From JALYUA01 sp038229875 (lineage in GTDB: Bacteria > Acidobacteriota > Thermoanaerobaculia > UBA5066 > Gp7-AA6): DNA of 29,215 nt. The translations under genes and the position numbers were made by a program. The DNA lies in assembly GCA_038229875.1 (NCBI GenBank), contig JBBROA010000044.1, positions 1-29,215 of the forward strand, in the 5' to 3' direction. The first letter of the stretch is position 1. Every line of letters starts with the position of its first letter. The notes under the pieces were generated by a model that had not been told where the DNA came from, did not search any database, and saw only the letters and a list, made by a program, of their open reading frames with translations. Shown here piece by piece: positions 6,755 to 15,000 of this stretch.

Positions 6755-9166
6755 TCACTCACCAAACCAATGCCAGCCCCCGAACAGGAGGTTGCCGAGT
6801 CCAGCGCGGATCAGGGAAATTTGGCCGCTCTCATCGGGTATCCGCTGGACGTCGACGAAGCTCGAGAAGAACTGTGTCACCAACGCAGGATCTGGTTCAG
6901 TTGAAAGAATCACCAGAAACTGAACCTCTCGGGCAAGAGTCAGCCAGTGTAGCTTTCGGGATAGTGCGAGAGCGAGAAGCCGTTTTCCGTATCCATTCGG
7001 ATGCATAACTCCCAGGGCGGTCCAAGCCTCCCGCGTGCCTGGACCTTCGGGTTCCTGAGCCGCCACGGAGAGCACGGTTTCCGCGAAGGTCGAAGCGTCG
7101 CGGGCGCGTAAGCTTTCGAAGGCTTTCCCGCGCTCGGCGCTTAGCTGTGGAGACTGATTCGGTAACCAGCGGTCGCGCTGTGAGTTCTTCCCAAGCAGGA
7201 TCTCCTGGAAAAGGGCGGTCGCCTTCGGATCTCCGAGTCTACTCAGAGCGAGAAGCGCTTCGACGTGCCCGGCGCCGTTGCGTTCCTGGGCCGACATTTC
7301 TTCCAGCGCCTTGTGGAGAAGACTCCGGGACTGCGGGTCGTCGACGTAACCAAGCGCTTTGAAACAGCAAGAGGCGGGTTCCGTTGAGACCACACGCAGT
7401 ATGAGGGCGTGGTCCTGTCGCCGGCCGAGCTTGGCGAGCGCTACCACGGCTTCCTGAACGAAGATTTCGTCGTTGCGGTCGGACCAGCGGCCGTCCTTCC
7501 GGCTTCGGTTGATTGCCTCTTCGACCAATTTGACGAGATGGGGCGCATATTCGCTCCGATGTGAGTTTCCGATCCGCCCGAGGTCTCGGAAACGCCCGGA
7601 ACACTTCGAGTCGAGCACGCACTTCAACTTCACGTCGAGGCCTCGGGTGTCTCCGCGAATCGCGAGCCATTCGGCCGCCTCTTCGCGCACAGGGGGATCT
7701 TCATCGAAGAGGGCGTTGGGCATGATGGCGAACGCCTGATCCGCATTCGCCATGACCATGTCATGAAGGAGACGCGCTCGGGCGACCCCCGGTTGGCCGT
7801 GGTTGAGGAAGGCGTCTTTGAGTCTCTGGTAGGCGCTCTGTTGATCCTCGCCTCCCGCTGCTGGCGCCTTCCCACACTGGAAATCTCTCTTGAAAATCCT
7901 GATTCGACGAGGAGCCGAATAGACAGGCTCGTGCCAGAAGCCCGCCTCGAGCGCGAAGTACTTCGCTACCAGCTCGTAGTCGCCGGGTGGGTTGGCGACG
8001 TAATCTTGCGCCAGAGGCATCGCGAGGAGCTGGTCGTCAGTGGGGTCTTCCGCTTGCCTCGTAGCATTGGGATACGCCGTGCGTAGACATCTGTAAAGCG
8101 CCCGCAGCGTGCTGACCCGATAATCGCTCTTCCCCGTCAGGTTGATCGAAGCCGATATGGAGCTGGCGCCCTCCCCCCCTCCTCCTCCGTCTGAATCAAT
8201 CGCGGTCTTCAGCGGCGTTTTCGCCGGGTCACCGGTCCGATAAACCAGGAGTTCGAGTGTCGGTCGTTGCCCGAAGTTGTGTTCGTTGTTGCGCGCAGCC
8301 AGCGACAAGCGTTGGAGTGGATACGCTCGCGGGTCGTCGTACGAGTAGGGCGTGCTCAGATCAATCGAGAGGCGAATCTGGTCAACACTCTTAAGCTCAA
8401 CAACTCGCTCGTCCCGCTCTGTTCCGCCATCTCTCAACACTTTGACCGACAACGTGGGGCGTTCCACGGTGTTCTTTCCCCATGAAGCCGTGGTCTGCTT
8501 GCTTGTCCTGAACTCGGGAACCCCGGTCGGCAGACTCTGTATCAGGTTGCGAAGATTGGCTTCAGATGTCACGTAGACGAACAGATCGTCGAAGAAAGCA
8601 TGAAACATCACACCGTCGTTGATCTCGCCGGTCTGATCGCCCTCCTTCCATTCGTACTTCTTTTGGCTTGAGGCGATCAGCCGAACGGAGGAGGCGCCCC
8701 GAATGCTGGCGGAGTCCGTTCGCCTCGACCAGAAATCCGCGTTTGCCAGGCCCCCAAGGCCAGATTGAGCTCCCTCTGGCCCGGAGCAGTTCGCCGATGA
8801 AAAATGTCTCAGGGAAAGGTATGCGGAACCGGCGACCCGCTGTCTCGAAGGAACCCGAATCTTCCCGCCAAAAACCACATACTCGGACGGTGTTGGGATT
8901 GCAACGCATTGTCCAACGGAGTAGGTTTCTCTGCTCGAGAGCGCCGATGCGCGCAACTCCAGAGACCCGGAGGATGAAGATCCATTGGCGTCAAGCGGTG
9001 ACCAGGCCGTTTTGCCGGGCGCGCTCCATTTGTCTTCGAGACTCTGCCATGAGGCCAGGTCCGTATCGAATCTAGAGTTCTTGAGAAGATTCTGAGCCCA
9101 GGCGTCGGTGCTGGCGCAAATAGCGCATAGTAGAAAAGCGCCGATTGAACCGATCCAACGCCTCAT
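6755..9166 (-). CDS. Large secreted protein: carbohydrate-binding-like N-terminal domain plus C-terminal HEAT module, 803 aa
   Basis: I start it at the ATG complementary to 9164-9166 because this gives a clean signal peptide (MRRWIGSIGAFLLCAICAS, cleavage after DAWA-Q). The longer frame to 9256 runs into the peptidase remnant on the other strand. Residues ~26-205 open with NLLKNSRFDTDLASWQ, the classic opening of CBM4/9-like jelly-roll domains, and end in a strand FDDLFVYV. A middle section (~205-445) has beta-sandwich character and a Gly/Ser linker (DGGGGGEGASS). Residues ~450-800 are the same HEAT-type module as the 1794-3005 product, including the C-x5-C pair (CVLDSKC), ALGYVDDP and EAW-x-ALGVMHP. 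No catalytic motif is seen. I infer an exported binding protein that may recognise glycans and hold a partner protein. Confidence 0.78.
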   Translation of the reverse strand: MRRWIGSIGAFLLCAICASTDAWAQNLLKNSRFDTDLASWQSLEDKWSAPGKTAWSPLDANGSSSSGSLELRASALSSRETYSVGQCVAIPTPSEYVVFGGKIRVPSRQRVAGSAYLSLRHFSSANCSGPEGAQSGLGGLANADFWSRRTDSASIRGASSVRLIASSQKKYEWKEGDQTGEINDGVMFHAFFDDLFVYVTSEANLRNLIQSLPTGVPEFRTSKQTTASWGKNTVERPTLSVKVLRDGGTERDERVVELKSVDQIRLSIDLSTPYSYDDPRAYPLQRLSLAARNNEHNFGQRPTLELLVYRTGDPAKTPLKTAIDSDGGGGGEGASSISASINLTGKSDYRVSTLRALYRCLRTAYPNATRQAEDPTDDQLLAMPLAQDYVANPPGDYELVAKYFALEAGFWHEPVYSAPRRIRIFKRDFQCGKAPAAGGEDQQSAYQRLKDAFLNHGQPGVARARLLHDMVMANADQAFAIMPNALFDEDPPVREEAAEWLAIRGDTRGLDVKLKCVLDSKCSGRFRDLGRIGNSHRSEYAPHLVKLVEEAINRSRKDGRWSDRNDEIFVQEAVVALAKLGRRQDHALILRVVSTEPASCCFKALGYVDDPQSRSLLHKALEEMSAQERNGAGHVEALLALSRLGDPKATALFQEILLGKNSQRDRWLPNQSPQLSAERGKAFESLRARDASTFAETVLSVAAQEPEGPGTREAWTALGVMHPNGYGKRLLALALSRKLHWLTLAREVQFLVILSTEPDPALVTQFFSSFVDVQRIPDESGQISLIRAGLGNLLFGGWHWFGE

Positions 9167-9181
9167 GATCTGCACAGTGAT

Positions 9182-9298
9182 GAAGCGTACACCGAAGGCC
9201 CGAAACGCCGCGATCCGGCCGTCAGCGCCGTCCGCGGCTACTTCGCTCCCCTCCACAAATGGCTCGACGAGCCGAACCGAGGTAACCCTACGGGCTGG
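9182..9298 (+). pseudogene. Decayed 3' end of an M2-family peptidase gene, copy B
   Basis: The plus-strand frame from GAA at 9182 reads EAYTEGPKRRDPAVSAVRGY, then FAPLHKWLDEPNRGNPTGW. YFAPL-x-x-WLDE-x-N-x-G-x-x-x-GW is the signature end of bacterial M2 (ACE-like) peptidases. Nothing of the rest of the enzyme is present: only 15 nt upstream lies the start codon of the opposite-strand gene. The DNA aligns with copy A at 4815-5021 over about 100 nt in the same orientation, best over the CTACTTCGCT-x-CCCTCCA core. B carries about three extra codons before the conserved Tyr-Phe. Confidence 0.65.
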
Positions 9299-9480
9299 CA
9301 GCGCCTCGTCTCAAAGCTAACACCCGTCTGTTCCAACGAGATTGGATCGCTTGTCTTCCACCGAAGGCACTGGGGCTGGAGTAAAGCAAGGGGAGAACGG
9401 GCGTCTTTGGAAGAATATGCAACGGTGTCGATGATCGAGCGCGGACGTCCACGCGGCCGAGGGCGGGACCTACGGTTGCC
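9299..9480. other. Non-genic stretch between the peptidase remnant and the epimerase gene
   Basis: No gene is recognised in any frame. The remnant's frame stays open to about 9508 but has no recognisable protein features. With copy B and the terminator-like element it makes up the 358-nt gap between the starts and ends of the neighbouring minus-strand genes. Confidence 0.4.
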
Positions 9481-9508
9481 TGAAAATCAAAGGTTCTGGG
9501 ACTTTTGA
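9481..9508 (-). terminator. Possible rho-independent terminator of the epimerase gene
   Basis: Read on the minus strand, the sequence just after the epimerase stop forms an imperfect hairpin. TCAAAAGTCC pairs with GAACCTTTGA with two mismatches, and TTTTC follows. The stem is AU-rich and therefore weak. TGAAAATC also occurs twice here on the plus strand, at 9481 and 9506. Confidence 0.35.
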
Positions 9509-9524
9509 AAATCGCCGAATGGGC

Positions 9525-10484
9525 TCACCCCCCGGGCGTCGCCTCCAGCTGCTTTTCCGCTTTCACCTTCTCGCGAAAATAGGCCGCTGTCTCCTTCAGC
9601 CCCTCCTTTAGAGGCGTCCAGTCCGGAAGATGAAAATCTGCTTTGACCCTGGCACTGTCGAGCACGCTGCGGCGCTGTTCGCCGGGAGGAAGCGGTGTGT
9701 ATTCCGGCTGCTTGTCGTAGCCGAGCGCGTTCGCGACTTCGCGGAAGAGGTCGTTGACCGACGTCTCCTTCCCGGTTCCGAGATTCCACGTGCCGCTCCG
9801 GTCGGTCGCGACGGCTGCCGCGGCGGCGCGGACGAGGTCTCCGACGTAGATGTAGTCGCGCGTCTGGCCTCCGTCGCCCCGGATCTTCGGCGTGCGCCCG
9901 TGCAGGATCGCCTCGCAGAAAATCGCGACGACGCCCGCCTCCCCCCTCCCGTTCTGGCCGGGCCCGTAGACGTTCGCGTACCGGAAGATCTGTGTCTGAA
10001 ACCCGTGGATGGCCTGGTAGTAGTACAGGTACTTCTCGATCGACAGTTTGGCGCATCCGTAAGGGGAGATCGGGTTCGTCGGATGACTCTCCGGCGCGGG
10101 GATCCCCCCCTCCGGCTCGCCGTAAAGCGCTCCGCCCGTCGAGGAGAACAGGATGTGGTTCGTGCCCGCCCGCCGGCACGCCTCGAGCAGCTTCAGCGAG
10201 CCCAGAATGTTCGAGCGCGCGTCGAACAGTGGATCCGACACGCTATGACGCACGTCGATTTGAGCCGCATGATGGGAGACGAAGTTGATCTTTTCTTCGC
10301 GGAGGAGCGGCTCGAGGTCCACGTCCGCGATGTCGGCTTCTACCAGGCGGGCGCCGGTTGGAACCTTCTCCCGCAGGCCTGTCGAGAGGTTGTCGACGAT
10401 CACGACCCGGTGGCCGTCCGCCAGATGCCGCCGCGCCATGTGGGAGCCGATAAACCCGGCGCCGCCCGTGACCACAATATTCAT
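9525..10484 (-). CDS. NAD-dependent sugar-nucleotide epimerase/dehydratase (UDP-glucose 4-epimerase-like)
   Basis: This is an extended short-chain dehydrogenase/reductase of 319 aa, about the usual family length. The Rossmann loop GGAGFIGSH is at residues 7-15, the acidic end of the second strand is VDNLSTG (30-36), catalytic Ser/Thr are in FSSTGG (about 113-118), and the catalytic pair is Tyr142/Lys146 in SPYGCAK. The RYANVYGPGQ motif (168-177) and the TRDYIYVGDLVRA segment (208-220) are typical of GalE and related UDP-hexose epimerases and dehydratases. Exact substrate specificity cannot be read from the sequence. The likely role is in supplying activated sugars for surface polysaccharide. 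I chose ATG 10484 because the protein then starts directly at the first beta strand (MNIVVTGG), with AAGAAAGG a few bases upstream. It is divergent from the glycosylase gene. Confidence 0.88.
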   Translation of the reverse strand: MNIVVTGGAGFIGSHMARRHLADGHRVVIVDNLSTGLREKVPTGARLVEADIADVDLEPLLREEKINFVSHHAAQIDVRHSVSDPLFDARSNILGSLKLLEACRRAGTNHILFSSTGGALYGEPEGGIPAPESHPTNPISPYGCAKLSIEKYLYYYQAIHGFQTQIFRYANVYGPGQNGRGEAGVVAIFCEAILHGRTPKIRGDGGQTRDYIYVGDLVRAAAAAVATDRSGTWNLGTGKETSVNDLFREVANALGYDKQPEYTPLPPGEQRRSVLDSARVKADFHLPDWTPLKEGLKETAAYFREKVKAEKQLEATPGG

Positions 10485-10567
10485 AGAATGCCTTTCTTTC
10501 GCAAACCGGCGGGGATGATAGCAGCGCGATCGTCGCGGCCCTGTTCCGGCGCGAGACGGGCGGTGCG

Positions 10568-11260
10568 GTGCAAGAGTCGGTCCAGAGGGGAAAGAGTGTT
10601 GGTGACAGAGAGACCGCTCGCGCAAGACCGGGCGGTCGCGCCAGCGTCTCGCGCGCTCCAGACCCGCGTCTGCGTTTCGATCCCGCCGCTCTCCGCCTGA
10701 TCGAGCCTTCGCGCGCCTTCTATCGCCGGGACACCGTCATCGTCGCCCGGAATCTTCTGGGGGCGTTTCTCGCGCGGCGCTTTCGCGGCGCCTGGTACGG
10801 GGCCCGCATCGTCGAGACCGAGGCGTATCTCGGAGTCGACGACGCGGCGGCGCATTCGTGGAAGGGGAGACGGACCGCGCGCGTGGAGCCGATGTACGCG
10901 GACGGCGGCCACCTGTACGTCTTTCTCGTCTACGGCATGCACCATTGCGCGAACGTTGTGACACGCGAAGAGGGAACAGCCCAGGCCGTGCTTCTGCGGG
11001 CGGGAGAGGCGCCGGGCGGCGCTCCTCCGCGGCTCCTCTCCGGGCCGGGAAAGCTGTGCGCCGGACTCGGCATCACGGTCGCCGATACCGGACGAGATCT
11101 GACGGGTGACGGCCCGATCAGGATCTTCCGCAGGCCGGGGGCTCGCCGCCCGGACATCCGCGAGTCTCCACGAATCGGAGTCGACTACGCGGGTGACGCC
11201 GCGGCGTGGCCGCTCCGGTTCTTCGTCGCGGATTCGCCGGCGGTGTCGGGGAGGCGGTAG
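10568..11260 (+). CDS. mpg: 3-methyladenine DNA glycosylase, AAG/MPG family
   Basis: This base-excision repair enzyme removes alkylated purines such as 3-methyladenine from DNA. The family core is clear: FY-x-x-DT-x-x-VARNLLG, then ARIVETEAYLG with the catalytic Glu that activates water, AAHSWKG and YVFLVYGMHHCANVV. GPGKLCAGLGI and ESPRIGVDYAG follow toward the C-terminus. The conserved core begins at about residue 44 (LIEPSRAFY). The first ~43 residues from GTG 10568 are Arg-rich, unlike the family, so the true start may be a later rare codon; no ATG lies before the core. It is divergent from the epimerase with an 83-nt gap. The symbol follows the family name. Confidence 0.85.
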   Translation: MQESVQRGKSVGDRETARARPGGRASVSRAPDPRLRFDPAALRLIEPSRAFYRRDTVIVARNLLGAFLARRFRGAWYGARIVETEAYLGVDDAAAHSWKGRRTARVEPMYADGGHLYVFLVYGMHHCANVVTREEGTAQAVLLRAGEAPGGAPPRLLSGPGKLCAGLGITVADTGRDLTGDGPIRIFRRPGARRPDIRESPRIGVDYAGDAAAWPLRFFVADSPAVSGRR

Positions 11261-11382
11261 CTGGCTCTCAAAAAGAGGGGAGAAGATCACCGTCACCCGG
11301 ATCTCCCGGCCGCTTCGAGGAACGACTTCGCAATATCGGCGAGATTACCGCCCGGGCGGGAGCCAGCGACTGCCTGCCGGCC

Positions 11383-11420
11383 CCCTCATCCCAACCCTAA
11401 CGCAGAGCGCGGGGAGAGGG
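11383..11420. repeat. Imperfect inverted repeat between convergent genes
   Basis: CCCTC at 11383-11387 pairs with GAGGG at 11416-11420, with AACCCTAACGC and GCGGGG inside. The wording (CCCTCATCCCAACCC) resembles an interspersed intergenic palindrome I recall from many Proteobacteria. It may terminate transcription of the glycosylase gene. No T-tract follows. Confidence 0.3.
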
Positions 11421-11425
11421 AGAGG

Positions 11426-11457
11426 TCTGCTCGTCTGCTCGTCTGCTCGTCCGCTCA
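11426..11457. repeat. Tandem 8-bp repeat, 3 exact plus 1 degenerate copy
   Basis: TCTGCTCG occurs at 11426, 11434 and 11442, followed by TCCGCTCA at 11450. The last copy contains the complement of the diguanylate cyclase stop codon (11455-11457), so slippage here could change the end of that protein. Confidence 0.8.
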
Positions 11458-13737
11458 ATGCGGCATCGGCGGAGGCAGGGGGCTCGTCGACGTGGCGACG
11501 ACGGCGTTCTTACCGCCGCGCTTGGCGCGGTAGAGGGCGGCGTCGGCGCGGTCGATGAGCTCCTTCTTGTTGCGGGCGTCGTTCGGGAACGTCGCGATGC
11601 CGATCGAGACTGTCGCGCGCACGATTTCGTTCGTGTCCGGCGGGCGGAAGAGCCGCTCGTCGATCCGGGTGCGGACGCGCTCCGCGACCTCCGCGGCTTC
11701 GTCGGACGGCGTCTCGGGCAGGACGACGGCGAATTCCTCGCCGCCGTAGCGCGCGACGAGGTCCATGTCGCCGCGGACTTCGTTGCGGATCTCCGCCACG
11801 ATGCGCTGGAGGATCGCGTCCCCGACGGGATGCCCGTATCCATCGTTGATGGCCTTGAAGTCGTCGATGTCGAGAAGCAGAATCGAGAGGGGACGTCCCC
11901 GGCGCTCGGCGCGGCCGATCTCCTTCTGGAGCGACTCCTGGAAGTACCGGTGGTTGTACGCGCCCGTCAGGCCGTCGCGGATGCTCTGTTCCCTCGCGTC
12001 GGTGTAGGAGCGCGCGATCTCGATCGCCGTCACCGCCTGGTTCGCGAAGATCTCGAGCGCGCGGACCGTGTCGAGGCTCGGCGACTGGCCGTTCTTCGGG
12101 TCGTCCACTCGCAGGCAGCCGACCAGGCGCTCGCCCGAGACGAACGGGATCCAGAGGGTCTCGTGCGCCCGCCAGGCGTTCGGTCCGGCACGGCGGTTCA
12201 CGCGGCCGACGAGGCTGTCGGTGAAGCCGTGCTCGCCCGGCGTCCGCTGCCGCAGGTGGTACGACTTGGAGACGCGGTTCTCCTCCGTCCAGTTGCGGGT
12301 GATGTCTCCGGCGGGGATCTCGCGTCCCTTCATCTCGTCCCATTTGCGGTCGAGCCCGAACTGCGCGTGATGGACGAAAGCATTGCGGTCCGGCTCGTAC
12401 ACCGAAAGCAGCACGGCGTTGAAACCGAGGCTGCGGCCCGCCGCGTTGACGATCGTCTGGAACAGCATTTCGAGGTTCAGGTGCTTCTTGAGCTCGTTCG
12501 AGATCTCGAGGACCTGGTTCAGCGTCTCCGCGCGCTCGCGGTTGCGGTCCGAGAGCTCCTGGAGCTGCGCGCGGATCGCCCGGTCCTGAAGCACGAGCGC
12601 GATCTGCTCGGCAAGCGTCGCGATCGAAGCGACGGCGGTGCGCGAATGGATCGAGCGGAAGGCGCTCTCGAGCACGAGTACGCCCATGTTGAGCTCATAC
12701 GTCGAGAGACGCGTGACGAGCTGATGCGCGGGACCCGCGATGAGGCGCACCTGGCGGTCTTCGTCGGAGTGTCGCACCACCGCCTCGCTCGTCGAGTCGA
12801 TGGCGCGCTCGTCGAGCCTGTTCTCCCGAACCCAGGTGGCGATCGCCTCGGGCGAAGTGCTGACGTCTCCCGCGACGTGGATCGACACTTCCTTCGACGA
12901 CTCGTCCGTCCATTCGACGATCGCCATCGCCTGGACGGGGAGGAGCCGCCGCAGTGCCTCGAAGATGCGCTGGTAGCGGTCGCCGCGTCCGCCGACCGAG
13001 AAGATGTTGGCGATCTCGCGGAGGACGTCGAGCTGCCGGTTCTCGCGCTCGACCGCGTGGTACTTCTCCTCGACGGAAGAAAAGCCGCGCACTACGAACG
13101 ACGCGAGCACGACGGGAAAGAACGCGAGGAGAAGCCCCGGTATCCCGTAATGCGGATACACCAGGATCTCGAGGGCCACGATCGGGCTCAGGAGCATCAG
13201 GGTCACGAGCTGAAAGAGTCCCATCTCGAGAAGCTGCTCGCGGGGGACGCGCCGCGATACGTCGAGGTACGCGAACACGAGCAGCGTGTTGACGAAGAAA
13301 AACACGAGCAGGATCCCCGCGGCTTCCGCCGCAACGGTGACCGGGCCACCCCCCGCGCGGTGAACGGCGCGGAAAAAGACCGCGGCGATTCCGTACGAGA
13401 AGCTGATCTGCGAGAGGTCGAAGGCCGAAGAGAGGGTGAACCGGCGGTTGCGCCGGAGGACTTTCGCGAGCAGATCCGCGCACGCGCACACGAGCAGGAC
13501 GGCCGCGGGAGACTGGAGGAGCAGGATGGCCGGAACGAGCGCCGCGGCCTCGACGCCGAGGAAGTTGCCGGCATAGCGCACCCGCAGCCGGAACGCGAGC
13601 GCGGCCAGCACCGCGAAGAAGGCCATCTCGAGCGCATGGCCGGACGTCATCGAAGGCAGCTCGACGAGCAGGAGCAGCAGGGCGGCGATCGGCGTGCCGA
13701 TCTCCAGAATCATGAGGGCGCGGGCCCGGGTCATCAT
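11455..13737 (-). CDS. Membrane-bound GAF-GAF-GGDEF diguanylate cyclase, 760 aa
   Basis: The predicted activity is synthesis of cyclic di-GMP from two GTP. Residues ~1-225 contain about six to seven hydrophobic spans (for example IAALLLLLVELPSM and LLAFFPVVLASFVV). A coiled-coil linker (EEKYHAVERENRQLDVL) is followed by two GAF-like sensor domains at roughly 240-385 and 410-570. The GGDEF domain covers ~585-750, with the active-site variant RYGGEEF starting GGEEF at 665 and the metal/substrate region LDIDDFKAINDGYGH. The inhibitory I-site (RxxD ending at the Asp five residues before GGEEF) appears lost: the sequence is RGDMD, with the Arg one residue too far. The gene starts 13 nt after the DUF4388 gene and probably forms an operon with it. 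The input signal is unknown. Confidence 0.9.
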   Translation of the reverse strand: MMTRARALMILEIGTPIAALLLLLVELPSMTSGHALEMAFFAVLAALAFRLRVRYAGNFLGVEAAALVPAILLLQSPAAVLLVCACADLLAKVLRRNRRFTLSSAFDLSQISFSYGIAAVFFRAVHRAGGGPVTVAAEAAGILLVFFFVNTLLVFAYLDVSRRVPREQLLEMGLFQLVTLMLLSPIVALEILVYPHYGIPGLLLAFFPVVLASFVVRGFSSVEEKYHAVERENRQLDVLREIANIFSVGGRGDRYQRIFEALRRLLPVQAMAIVEWTDESSKEVSIHVAGDVSTSPEAIATWVRENRLDERAIDSTSEAVVRHSDEDRQVRLIAGPAHQLVTRLSTYELNMGVLVLESAFRSIHSRTAVASIATLAEQIALVLQDRAIRAQLQELSDRNRERAETLNQVLEISNELKKHLNLEMLFQTIVNAAGRSLGFNAVLLSVYEPDRNAFVHHAQFGLDRKWDEMKGREIPAGDITRNWTEENRVSKSYHLRQRTPGEHGFTDSLVGRVNRRAGPNAWRAHETLWIPFVSGERLVGCLRVDDPKNGQSPSLDTVRALEIFANQAVTAIEIARSYTDAREQSIRDGLTGAYNHRYFQESLQKEIGRAERRGRPLSILLLDIDDFKAINDGYGHPVGDAILQRIVAEIRNEVRGDMDLVARYGGEEFAVVLPETPSDEAAEVAERVRTRIDERLFRPPDTNEIVRATVSIGIATFPNDARNKKELIDRADAALYRAKRGGKNAVVATSTSPLPPPMPH

Positions 13738-13750
13738 CGCGCAGAGCCCA

Positions 13751-14881
13751 TCACTTCTTCTTCCACCGGATCACCTCGCTCTTCGCGAGCGATTCGAAAA
13801 TCATGAGGACCTCGAGCTCTTTGATCGGCGAGATCTTCATGATCGACTTGACGTCCCACGTCCCATTGATCCTGGACAGAACGAAGCCCTCGTGCGGAGA
13901 GAAGGGGAGCTCCGTCAGCTTCGTCATCGGGATCGCGATCTCCGGGATGCGGTCGCCGGTGATCCCGTCCTTCTCGAGCGCCGCTTTGATCTCGCGTTCC
14001 GCCTGACGGATGGCATCCGCGGCGCGCCCGTCCGAAGGATCGAGATCGGAGGCGACCTTGAACATCCGGTAAGCCTTCTGCGGGTCATCTTTCAAGTGCG
14101 CTTTGCCCCGCGCCAGAAACTGCTCAACTTCGCTCCCGCCGCTCCCCCCGGCGCCGACGGCAACCGCCTGCCGGGCAACGCGCTCGACCTGCACAAGGCC
14201 CATCGTTTCGTTCCGAAGGCCCTCGAAAACGAGCCGCGCCACGTTGAACTCGGCGTTGTGAGTCTGCAGGGCGATCTCCTCGATCGTTCGCTGACCGTCG
14301 ATGTAAGGCACGATCAGCTTCTCGCGTTCGGAGAGCTCGTCGATGTTCAAGGGGCGCACGATCTGGGGGACCACGGAGTCGTCGGGGACGCGCAGCCGGA
14401 TGCGCTGCCACTCGTCGTAGCGCCGCAGGCCTTCCATGATGATGCCGGTGACGTCGAGCGACAGCGGCACCATCTTCAAATCCGGCAGCTCGCCGTCGAC
14501 GAACTCGAAGTCCCCCTCCTCCCAGAGGAAGACGTCGAAGATCGACTCCTCGGCCTTCTTGCGCATCAGCCGGAGCAGGTCCGTTTCCGAGATCGCGTTG
14601 ATCATGACGAGGATCTTGCCGAGGAGGATGTTGGATTCCTCCTGAACTTCCATCGCCATTTTGAGCTCTTCCTCGGTGATGTAGCCATGGGAGACCAGGA
14701 AGTGGCCGAGATACTCGCGCTGGTCTGAAGAGGATGAGGAGTTGATCCGGCCATTCTGGAAGTAGATCCTCTTTTCGACGCCATGGCCGTCGATGAGCAA
14801 AGTTCCGGTCTTCTGGCCGAGAGACAGCCATTGGAGCAGCTCGGAGAGCTGCATCGTCTTGAGATTGCCGGTGATTCCCAC
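13751..14881 (-). CDS. DUF4388 (PATAN-type) domain signalling protein, 376 aa
   Basis: The N-terminus GITGNLKTMQLSELLQWLSL, followed by KTGTLLIDG and KRIYFQNGRI, is the hallmark of DUF4388/PATAN domains. These occur in bacterial response-regulator-type proteins and gliding or cyclic-di-GMP circuits. Further segments look like MshEN-type helical motifs (LGHFLVSHGYITEEEL and LLGKILVMINAISETDLLRL, residues ~58-105), and a winged-helix-like part runs to ~240. The C-terminal ~130 residues after a Gly-rich linker include a tetratricopeptide-like helix pair. The start is GTG at 14881, because the domain normally begins exactly there; an ATG start would delete its first strand. It is the first gene of a two-gene operon with the diguanylate cyclase, so a shared signalling role is likely (inference). 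Confidence 0.83.
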   Translation of the reverse strand: MGITGNLKTMQLSELLQWLSLGQKTGTLLIDGHGVEKRIYFQNGRINSSSSSDQREYLGHFLVSHGYITEEELKMAMEVQEESNILLGKILVMINAISETDLLRLMRKKAEESIFDVFLWEEGDFEFVDGELPDLKMVPLSLDVTGIIMEGLRRYDEWQRIRLRVPDDSVVPQIVRPLNIDELSEREKLIVPYIDGQRTIEEIALQTHNAEFNVARLVFEGLRNETMGLVQVERVARQAVAVGAGGSGGSEVEQFLARGKAHLKDDPQKAYRMFKVASDLDPSDGRAADAIRQAEREIKAALEKDGITGDRIPEIAIPMTKLTELPFSPHEGFVLSRINGTWDVKSIMKISPIKELEVLMIFESLAKSEVIRWKKK

Positions 14882-15000
14882 CTGTCGCTCGAGGGGGCTA
14901 TTTTAGCCGAAATCTTGGCGCATCAGGGGTTTCCGGGGCAGACCGCCCGGAGTCCTCCGCGCCGATCCCGGCGAAAACCTGCGGAAAAGCTCCGGGGAGA

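Noticed and set aside
9167..9256. N-terminal extension of the 803-aa protein to 9256
   Set aside because: It would read through the complement of the peptidase remnant and bury an otherwise perfect signal peptide.
11458..13806. Plus-strand open frame of 782 codons opposite the diguanylate cyclase gene
   Set aside because: It mirrors the codon bias of the cyclase gene and consists of Arg/Asp/Val-rich sequence without motifs.
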